A stretch of DNA of 47,500 bases from Prorocentrum cordatum (taxonomy: Eukaryota; Sar; Dinophyceae; Prorocentrales; Prorocentraceae): NCBI GenBank assembly GCA_963575745.1, contig CAUYUJ010017994.1, positions 1-47,500 of the forward strand. The letters run 5' to 3'. How positions within the stretch are numbered: the stretch's first letter is position 1; the number at the start of each line of letters is the position of its first letter. Below, in pieces: positions 41,301 to 47,500 of the stretch. A program made the translations under genes and the position numbers. The notes beneath the pieces are model-generated. The model was not told where the DNA came from and did not search any database. It saw only the letters and a program-made list of their open reading frames with translations.

Positions 41301-44300
41301 ACGCATCGCAGACAATGGCTTCGGGTCAAAACGTCCAGCTTTCCGAATTCCAACCCCACTCGAGCCTGCTTCTCGCATCGTGCTACTGACTTCAGTTTGC
41401 GCCACCGCCCTCTTTTCATCACTTCCTGCAAGCACCAAAGCTCGCGCAGCGTGTCGTAGGAGGCTCCGCTGTGTCGCAGCTGATACGGCACGAGCTTCGA
41501 CCCCAGCATGGCACCCGCAGCCTGCACGTCCGCCAGTAGGTCTGGATACGTGAAGGGGAAGGCCCTTTCTGTCGCTGGTCTCGTCCTGAGCTCGCCCCAG
41601 ACCACATCCAGCCACTTGAGCTCCCGCATGTCCAGCAGCAGGCTGTCGTCGAGGGTGCCGACTTTGGCGAGCAGGATCGCGGCCGCCTCGCGGCGCTTGT
41701 CCTGCTCGATCAGCCAGTGGCACACGGCCGCCCACGCACACAGCGGCATGGGGTGGCGGCTCCGACCCGTGCACAGGCGTCTCCAGCCTTTGACTGCCCT
41801 CCAGGCGCGCGGGAGCGACAGGTGCCCCGCCTCCCCAAACTCCGGGAGGATATGCAGGACACCAGCTAGCAGCTTCTCTCCCACATTCGCCTGCCGCCCG
41901 GTCAGGAAAGGCTCCGTCATATGGATACACAGCGCCCCATCCAGGCGGCAAGGCGGGTGGAGCTGCAGTCGCCCCAGCTTCGCCCAGGTGTAGAAGCGAG
42001 AGACCAGGAGGTGGTAGCAGTTCCTGGTCTTGGGCTGCGCGGCCTCCGACTCCAGCAAGGTGCTCAACTGATCCATGGAGTGCCGAGCCGCTAGCAGGTA
42101 CTTGGTCCGCCTCCGCTTGCTCCGAGCGACGGTGGTCTCGTCCAGGTCGTCGCTGTCGGAGCTCTCGAGGGCCGCGGAGGCCGCGTCGCGGTCCAGGCCG
42201 TCGGCGCCCCCCGCGGGGACCTCGGCCAGCAGCGGGCCCCGCGCCGCCTCCTCTACCGAGAGCCTCTCCAGCTCCGGCGCCGGCCGCGGCCCCAGCAAGG
42301 CGGGGGCGGTCAGCCCGGGGGCTCGCCTGGGCGCCGGCCTCCGCGCCACGGCGGCCGTCGGCCTTGGCGCCCTTCCCTGGCCCAACCCGGGGCGGGCAGG
42401 CGAGGGGCCGCTCGGGGCTGGGCGCCTTGGCGGGGCCAGGCGCGCGGCCCTCTTGGCCGCCGCCGTCCGTCTGGCCGCAGCGGCTGCCTGCCCCCGGCCC
42501 GACTCCATCGGCGTCTCGCGATGGGAAGTCTGCCGGGTTGAACTCGGACTTGATCCAGCGAAAATACGGACGGATATTGTGAATAAGACATAGCGCACGA
42601 AAGCGTCGGATCGTTGCAGCACAATATAGTTCTTACATCTCCCACGTGCAAAGGAAAGCACAATAGCCATGTTGTCGACCAGGAAAAGATTGCGACTGTC
42701 ACGGACTCCCTCGGCGATCAAACTTTCCAAACCTAGAACCAATGCACGAGCTTCTAACTCCAGGATACGCTCTCCGAACTTCCACCTCCCCTTTCCAGTG
42801 ACTCTCCAAGGTGATATCAAATCTTTCTCAGTGATGCAGCCCCGGGCCGAGAACACGCCCCCTTCCCCGAACGGCACCTCCGGGAACAAGCTGTCGACCA
42901 TCCAGACCTCCTCCCCTGACGACGACGGCAACGCCTCCCCTATGTCGACCACGCTGGCAGAGTCAATGAATGGCGACTGACGGTACTTTTCGCCTGCCTC
43001 ATCTAAAGGATACAGTGCTGCACTTGCGGCCTCGCGAGCTCCGACGTCATGCACCCGTCGGAAGCGAGACACCTCTGAGGTACGGCCAATAAGGGCCACA
43101 GCTTTGGCCGTCAGAGCATAACGGCAATGCCCCCATCCCTCGAGGGAGGCATCTGTAGCTACAATAGTCTCGCACCACCGTACATCCCACGGCGCGCGCA
43201 CGAGCGGCAACAAGCCAATGAAGGCCTGGAGCTCCAGTCGCACCGTCGGCCAGACAACGGCCATGTTCTCACCGTGCCGATGCATGAAGGCGTAGCAGGC
43301 GTTGAACACACTCAAGGCCGTGCGATCGAGCAGGCTGACAAAGGTGGCGTGGCCGACGAGCCTCTCGAGCTGCTTGCCACTCAGGCGCCGGCGGCGCAGG
43401 GCCCAGCGAAAGGCGCCATCGATGCGCCACCTCCGCTTCTCGGTCACCCGCGTCTCAAGCAGGCGCCCGTCCAGCACGCAGCCCAACGTCTCGCCTCCTC
43501 CCGCCATCAGCTCGTGCTCGTGCGTCTTGAGGCCCACCGATCCCAGCGCCTCGCAGCCGGCGCCGAGCGCGAGCTGCACGGGCGCCTCCGAACTCCCGAA
43601 CACGTCCAGGTTGTCCACGTACAGGGTGTACTGGGTCTCGGCGCCCTTCCGCAGCACGACCGGCTCCGTGCGGTCCGTAATCCTCCTGCCAGGTCCCAAC
43701 TGGTGCACCTGGTTGAGGACTGTCTCACTGCACTTCTGAGCCACCCACAGGGACCAGGTGAACCCCATGGGAAAGGAGGCCAGGCAGGGATAGACCGCAT
43801 CGTTGAGCGCCATGTCATCTCGCAGTGGGGCGTACTTTGCGGCGATCGGCCGCAGCGCGAAGCAGCGGTGCATCCCCTCGGGCAGCCGCAGCCGGTGGAA
43901 GCAGTTCCCCACGTCCCCCACACCCAGCGTGAAGCAGCAACTGGGGTCCGCGCTGAAGCCCGGCTCGCACTCTATCCTGGACAGCCCGTCGCTCGTGATC
44001 AAGTCCGTGTGGGGGGGGGCCCTGAATCGGCGATTCCCCCGCCTGGCGTCAATGATGAGCCTCGGGGACTTGTCCTTCTTGCCAACAAAGAAAAGGCCCG
44101 CGTGCTCAATGGGGTCAGTGGTCCACTTGATCAGGCCCCGTCGGTCCAGGTCCAGGATGAACTGCCGATAGGCCTTCTGGTTCCGCGACAGCCTCTTGTC
44201 CCAGAACGGTTTGATGTCACCCAGCCACTCGTTGAGCTGTCTAAACTCATCGGTAGACCGCATCATACTCTTTTGCCAACCCTCGATAATCAGGCGGTCC

Positions 44301-44758
44301 TCAGCGCCAAGCACCTCTGCCACGTCTGCAGCGTCATGGACATGGTCAGGGAGCGAGACGGAACCAAACTCGTAGGGCACGACGGTGGCGTGGGTCTCCT
44401 CGGCGTCGTAGCCGAGATGACCACGGAGAAGCACTCTGGCGGCTTCTTCCTGAGAGGGCGCTGTCACCGGCTTCGCGACGACAGGGGCGACGAGGGTCGC
44501 CACGGCCCTCTCATCGAATTCAGATGGCTCTGAGCGCGCTGAGGAGCGGCTGCCCAGACACCAGTGAAGTGCATCCAAGGTCTCGTTCTTGCGCCTGAGC
44601 TCCTCCACGCGCAGCCCGTGTCGGTGTCTGGACCGACGGGAGGAGCCGCCCAGCCTGGCTGGGACCTCGAAGGCGGGCAGACGCCGATGCACTCCCAGGC
44701 AAGGCCCAAAATAGGCGGCGGGGGGTGGCCCAGTTCCCCCGCCGCGCGCCTCACTCAT
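41234..44758 (-). CDS. RT - RNase H - tyrosine recombinase polyprotein of the YR element (1174 aa)
   Basis: The start ATG at 44758 overlaps the stop of the Gag-like ORF as ATGA. RT spans about 230-390: RLIIDARRGNRRF, motif A GDVGNCFHRL (Asp282), motif B FPMGFTWSL, motif C YVDN (380-383). RNase H follows with Asp536 (VATDASLEGWG), Glu667/669 (RILELEARA) and Asp695 (FLVDN). The expected closing NPADFPSR is present but in another frame (42539-42516). A long Arg/Pro/Ala linker (750-840) leads to the YR domain: a helical N-part (890-1020), YQLRHSGASYD (1092-1102), KRGRW (1115-1119) and SVARCEK (1124-1130), where Cys1128 stands at the expected nucleophilic Tyr. The stretch holding the first catalytic Arg also seems deleted between ILLA (1030) and KVGTLDDS (1032). 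The RT half could work; the recombinase as written probably could not. Confidence 0.8.
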   Translation of the reverse strand: MSEARGGGTGPPPAAYFGPCLGVHRRLPAFEVPARLGGSSRRSRHRHGLRVEELRRKNETLDALHWCLGSRSSARSEPSEFDERAVATLVAPVVAKPVTAPSQEEAARVLLRGHLGYDAEETHATVVPYEFGSVSLPDHVHDAADVAEVLGAEDRLIIEGWQKSMMRSTDEFRQLNEWLGDIKPFWDKRLSRNQKAYRQFILDLDRRGLIKWTTDPIEHAGLFFVGKKDKSPRLIIDARRGNRRFRAPPHTDLITSDGLSRIECEPGFSADPSCCFTLGVGDVGNCFHRLRLPEGMHRCFALRPIAAKYAPLRDDMALNDAVYPCLASFPMGFTWSLWVAQKCSETVLNQVHQLGPGRRITDRTEPVVLRKGAETQYTLYVDNLDVFGSSEAPVQLALGAGCEALGSVGLKTHEHELMAGGGETLGCVLDGRLLETRVTEKRRWRIDGAFRWALRRRRLSGKQLERLVGHATFVSLLDRTALSVFNACYAFMHRHGENMAVVWPTVRLELQAFIGLLPLVRAPWDVRWCETIVATDASLEGWGHCRYALTAKAVALIGRTSEVSRFRRVHDVGAREAASAALYPLDEAGEKYRQSPFIDSASVVDIGEALPSSSGEEVWMVDSLFPEVPFGEGGVFSARGCITEKDLISPWRVTGKGRWKFGERILELEARALVLGLESLIAEGVRDSRNLFLVDNMAIVLSFARGRCKNYIVLQRSDAFVRYVLFTISVRIFAGSSPSSTRQTSHRETPMESGRGQAAAAARRTAAAKRAARLAPPRRPAPSGPSPARPGLGQGRAPRPTAAVARRPAPRRAPGLTAPALLGPRPAPELERLSVEEAARGPLLAEVPAGGADGLDRDAASAALESSDSDDLDETTVARSKRRRTKYLLAARHSMDQLSTLLESEAAQPKTRNCYHLLVSRFYTWAKLGRLQLHPPCRLDGALCIHMTEPFLTGRQANVGEKLLAGVLHILPEFGEAGHLSLPRAWRAVKGWRRLCTGRSRHPMPLCAWAAVCHWLIEQDKRREAAAILLAKVGTLDDSLLLDMRELKWLDVVWGELRTRPATERAFPFTYPDLLADVQAAGAMLGSKLVPYQLRHSGASYDTLRELWCLQEVMKRGRWRKLKSVARCEKQARVGLEFGKLDVLTRSHCLRCVSLLADVFLGRCAPLAFGRQHA

Positions 44759-46371
44759 GTCGAAGGCGGGGGCGCGGCGAGCCCGGGTTTGCCCTTCATC
44801 TTCGGCTTCCCGGTTCCGCGCCCCCCGCCGCCCTTCGGACCCGCTGGGGCCCCGGCCGAGCCGGCCGCACCTGTGTCGTCGTCCTCGCCGTCCTCCACGT
44901 GCTTGAGTGCGAGTCCTCCACGATGCACGCTACCCTCCAGCACCTTCTCCTTGAGCCTCTTGGCGCCGTACACGCGGAGGTCTGGCGCCACTGCATCTTC
45001 CAGCATCGCCGTGCCCGAGTACACCCCCGCCATGGAATAGTTCGGCTTGGCGCCGGGCACAGCGTGAGCCTCGATGATGGTCTGGAACCTCCGCATCAGC
45101 ACCTCGATCCCCGCCAAGCACGGCAAGTTCACCTGGTCGTAGCACCCGAACATCTCGAAGCTCTCGGCGAGCACCCGCAGCTCGTGAAAAGCCCTGTCCG
45201 ACGGCGACATGTGCTTCCGCCGTGCCCAGGCCTCCAGCCACGAGGTGGGCATCGGGCCAAAGCGATCGACGCGCTTCATCACACTGAGCGTCGTACAGGG
45301 CCCGTCGAGAGGCCAGTCTCGGAAAGAGTGCGAGGCTGACTCGCCGCACACCATCTTCCAATCCTTGTGCCTCTCCCCCTGCGAGCCCCAGTCGACCGCG
45401 AGCACTCGGACATCCACGGAGGCCTCCTCAGCGCCGGCAGCCGTGGCGGCCACCCGCCGCTCCTCGAGCGGGCTGCCGACGCCCGCGACGTCCGCCTCAC
45501 GCCCTCCAGCTTCCCGGCGAAAAGCAGCGACTGGATCGGCGTCAAGCTCGACGGCGGCCGTCAGCGCCCCCCGCGGCGTAGGTGGCGAGAACAGCGCCAG
45601 CCTCTGGGTCCTGAAGTCCTCCAGGCTCATGTCGGGGTCGACGCCTATCACTGGGACCTCCATGCCTGCGTCAGTCACCGCCACTCCGTGTACGCGGCCT
45701 GCGAACGCCAGCAAGCGCGGGGCGACCTCCGTGCCGACGTCGCCAATCTCCAGTCCAGGTTCAGCCACTCGCCAGACCACGGCCGGGGCGCCCCCGGCTT
45801 CGGCCCTGCTGAGCGCGGCCCCAAAGAGGTCGCCTCGAAGGTCGCCTCCCGGCCCAGACCGCGCACGCGCAGCTGCCGTCAGCGGCAGGGGTGGGCCGGG
45901 CATAGGAAGGCGGCCCCGCCCGACGAGCCGCCGAGGCCGCGGCACTGCCTCCAGCATCCCCTCGGCCGTGATCCAGCGCGTGGGCGCGGGCCAATCTGGC
46001 AATCCGCGCTGATCCCTCAGCGAGCTGACGTGCCTCTGGGCGGACTCCATCAGGTCCAGGAACTCGCCCCGCTGGATTGGGCCGTCGAACTGCACAATTG
46101 ACTCCGCCTCCAGCCCTGCGGGTCGCTCGCCCAGGGACTTGAGCGCCACGACCCTGTCGTACAGAGCGGTATCCTCCCCATAGAAATCCCCATTGGCTGT
46201 GTAGATCAACCAGCACGAGGCCGAGAGCGGCCACACCAGTACTCTTTCGTGTCCCCAGGCATCACCCTCGAAGAACACCACGAACGTGTGCCCTGGCAAT
46301 GGCGTAGTGCGGTCGGCGAGCGCCATGTTCCCAAAGCCTCTCGTGACAGCCACACGAAGCCAGCAGCCCAC
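44755..46371 (-). CDS. Gag-like ORF of the YR element
   Basis: 538 codons from ATG 46371, or more likely about 523 from ATG 46326 (MALADRTTPLPG), since the first 15 residues overlap the end of the upstream ORF. The N-part is beta/Trp-rich (VLVWPLSASCWLIYTANGDF). The middle is Arg/Pro/Ala-rich. The C-part is helical with SHSFRDWPLDGPCTTLSVMK, RVDRFGPMPTSWLEAWARRK and AHAVPGAKPNYSMAG. The tail is Gly/Lys/Pro-rich and basic (GTGKPKMKGKPG), suited to nucleic-acid binding, with no CCHC knuckle. The position before RT and the tail suggest a structural, RNA-packaging role; no homology can be claimed from reading alone. The stop overlaps the RT start (ATGA), hinting at coupled reinitiation. Confidence 0.6.
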   Translation of the reverse strand: MGCWLRVAVTRGFGNMALADRTTPLPGHTFVVFFEGDAWGHERVLVWPLSASCWLIYTANGDFYGEDTALYDRVVALKSLGERPAGLEAESIVQFDGPIQRGEFLDLMESAQRHVSSLRDQRGLPDWPAPTRWITAEGMLEAVPRPRRLVGRGRLPMPGPPLPLTAAARARSGPGGDLRGDLFGAALSRAEAGGAPAVVWRVAEPGLEIGDVGTEVAPRLLAFAGRVHGVAVTDAGMEVPVIGVDPDMSLEDFRTQRLALFSPPTPRGALTAAVELDADPVAAFRREAGGREADVAGVGSPLEERRVAATAAGAEEASVDVRVLAVDWGSQGERHKDWKMVCGESASHSFRDWPLDGPCTTLSVMKRVDRFGPMPTSWLEAWARRKHMSPSDRAFHELRVLAESFEMFGCYDQVNLPCLAGIEVLMRRFQTIIEAHAVPGAKPNYSMAGVYSGTAMLEDAVAPDLRVYGAKRLKEKVLEGSVHRGGLALKHVEDGEDDDTGAAGSAGAPAGPKGGGGRGTGKPKMKGKPGLAAPPPST

Positions 46372-46834
46372 TCAGACACGTAGTCGCCGCTCCAAGGCAC
46401 ACCTGCCACCAACTGACCGACGTCAGCTCCGACTCGTCCTCAGAGGCAAGCAACGGCACCTCCTGACACTCCTGCTCCCAGGGCGGCCCCGTGAACTCAG
46501 GGCACCTTTCAGGAACAGGGCAAGGGCTGCACTCGCGGGCCTCGCAACTCACGTCCCCGCAGTCGCAGGATGCCGCGACGGCCAACTCCTCGCACCTCTC
46601 AGGTGCCGGACAAGGGGTACACACCTCGGCTTCGGGAAGAAGTCCTCCAGGATCCGCGTCTCTCGCGGTCTCCAGATCTGTGGTCCGCTCCCTGCGGCGC
46701 CTCGCCGAGCCCAGCGCGAAGCCCGCCAGCCACGAGAAGCCCTCCAGCGCCAGCCCGAGCCGCTCCAGGAACAGCCGCCAGACGCCGGCCACGTATGGCG
46801 TAGCGAGGACGGCTAGGGCACAGGGGCGGGGCAT
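46262..46834 (-). CDS. Cys-rich membrane-type first ORF of the YR element
   Basis: 190 codons from ATG 46834, only 12 bases inside repeat A1. A hydrophobic N-terminus (ALAVLATPYVAGVWRLFLER, then LEGFSWLAGFALGSA) could be one or two membrane helices. Two related Cys clusters follow, CTPCPAPERC and CSPCPVPERC (about residues 72-109), then a second hydrophobic stretch VCLGAATTCLSGLLASCGC. The last part overlaps the Gag-like frame, so an indel near 46360 may have split one original ORF into two. Alternatively it is a distinct short protein. The repeated C-x2-C-P-x-P-E-R-C pattern is not a zinc knuckle I recognise. Function unknown. Confidence 0.5.
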   Translation of the reverse strand: MPRPCALAVLATPYVAGVWRLFLERLGLALEGFSWLAGFALGSARRRRERTTDLETARDADPGGLLPEAEVCTPCPAPERCEELAVAASCDCGDVSCEARECSPCPVPERCPEFTGPPWEQECQEVPLLASEDESELTSVSWWQVCLGAATTCLSGLLASCGCHERLWEHGARRPHYAIARAHVRGVLRG

Positions 46835-46846
46835 GAGCGCCTATCT

Positions 46847-46936
46847 GAGGCGGAAGAGGCTTGGACCGCGGTGGTTGCGGTCAGCACAGAGAATGCCCGC
46901 GGCCAGCCCCCTCCTTCACGCGCGCGCACCCCCAGG
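46847..46936 (-). repeat. Split direct repeat A1
   Basis: 5' terminal 90-base repeat of the element (minus orientation). It directly abuts satellite DNA at 46937. Confidence 0.95.
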
Positions 46937-47500
46937 GGGGAGGAGCAGGAGGAGTAGGAGGAGGAAGAAGAGGAGGGTGAGGAGCATGACGAAGGTGAGG
47001 AGCAACACCTTACTCACAAAACTAGGTGTGGAGCGGCGTTCACAGCTAGTTTTGCGAGTAATGTTTCGTAGCAGGAGGCTGCTCACAAAACTGGTTGTGG
47101 AGCTGCGTTCATAACTAGATTTGCGAGTGACGCCACGAAGCGGAGAGGTGGGGGTAGAGTGAAGAAACGAAGGAGGAGGAAGGGGGGAGGAGCAGGAGGA
47201 GTAGGAGGAGGAAGAAGAGGAGGGTGAGGAGCATGACGAAGGTGAGGAGCAACACCTTACTCACAAAACTAGGTGTGGAGCGGCGTTCACATTTAGATTT
47301 GCGAGTAATGTCTCTTATCAGGAGGCTGCTCGCAAAACTGGTTGCGGAGCTGCGTTCGCAACTAGATTTGTGAGTGACGCCATGAAGCGGAGAGGTGGGG
47401 TTGAGTGAAGAAAAGAAGGAGGAGGAAGGATGGGGAGGAGCAGGAGGAGTAGGAGGAGGAAGAAGAGGAGGGTGAGGAGCATGACGAGGGTGAGGAGGAA
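46937..47500. repeat. About 245-bp satellite array, right part (runs off the window)
   Basis: The sequence follows 39077-39642 almost base for base. It shares unit-specific variants such as gcgagtaatgtctcttatca, gttgcggagctgcgttcgca and catgacgagggtgaggagga. The array therefore has a higher-order period of about four units. Confidence 0.95.

Larger units (their letters stand above)
40061..46936 (-). mobile_element. YR retroelement with split direct repeats and C5-MTase-like domain (about 6.9 kb)
   Basis: Read on the minus strand the order is A1 (46936-46847), four ORFs, B1 (40482-40331), A2 (40330-40241) and B2 (40212-40061). A copies are 90 b and B copies 152 b, each pair differing at two positions by eye. 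This A1-ORF-B1-A2-B2 plan is that of Ngaro/PAT-type tyrosine-recombinase retroelements, which integrate via a circle without target-site duplications. Coding order: Cys-rich membrane ORF, Gag-like ORF, RT-RNase H-YR, C5-MTase-like. It sits inside a satellite whose units flank it on both sides, and no duplication of target bases is evident. The close match of the repeats suggests fairly recent insertion, yet several ORF lesions exist. Confidence 0.85.

Noticed and set aside
38930-47500. Satellite blocks as LTRs of the 40-47 kb element
   Set aside because: The blocks are multi-unit tandem arrays that continue beyond any LTR length. The true terminal repeats are the short A and B split repeats.

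Overview
The window reads as nuclear DNA of a dinoflagellate; the species cannot be told from sequence alone. It is GC-rich and gene-poor, and packed with microsatellites, minisatellites, foldbacks and decayed retroelements. Short introns (137-162 b) with GT-AG, GC-AG and GA-AG borders can be inferred. Retroelement domains resemble those typical of dinoflagellates: a LINE with an APE-type endonuclease, a tyrosine-recombinase (YR) retroelement, and a C5-cytosine-methyltransferase-like domain. No rRNA, tRNA or CRISPR was seen.

Layout. 1-7000: non-coding and repeat-rich, with arrays of roughly 10-bp repeats, CA/GA/GGA/CAT tracts and no credible gene. 7058-11100 (+): a decayed LINE whose ORF1, endonuclease and reverse transcriptase motifs are scattered over all three frames. 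11100-14600: non-coding, with a CAT array and a 117-bp foldback. 14600-28600: a block of five minus-strand gene-like regions. These are a transposase-like pseudogene; a zinc-ribbon/RS-rich protein; a small Cys/His protein; a poly-Q/Pro-rich protein; and a four-exon gene broken by a 26-bp tandem duplication. Across this block, and apparently nowhere else in the window, lie about 40 copies of a 14-bp palindrome (consensus GGCGGTGCNCCGCC). They are mostly in arrays just upstream of each gene. The block is bracketed by two related AT-rich modules in inverted orientation (14336-14524 and 28612-28931).

28907-30737 (-): a decayed tyrosine-recombinase-like gene. 31330-34190: a 2.9-kb array of a degenerate 10-mer. 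34.4-38.9 kb: microsatellites and a roughly 100-bp minisatellite. 38930-40060 and 46937-47500: a roughly 245-bp satellite with paired hairpins, arranged as a higher-order repeat. It is interrupted by a 6.9-kb YR retroelement (40061-46936, minus strand). That element has split direct repeats (A1-ORFs-B1-A2-B2) and the order Cys-rich membrane ORF, Gag-like ORF, RT-RNase H-YR, C5-MTase-like domain.

How it fits together: the YR element looks structurally complete but has coding lesions (Cys at the expected nucleophile position, frame breaks). The five-gene block may be an ordinary unidirectional dinoflagellate gene cluster whose genes share a promoter- or intron-associated palindrome. It may instead be the cargo of a very large inverted-repeat element. 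The sequence alone does not decide between these.
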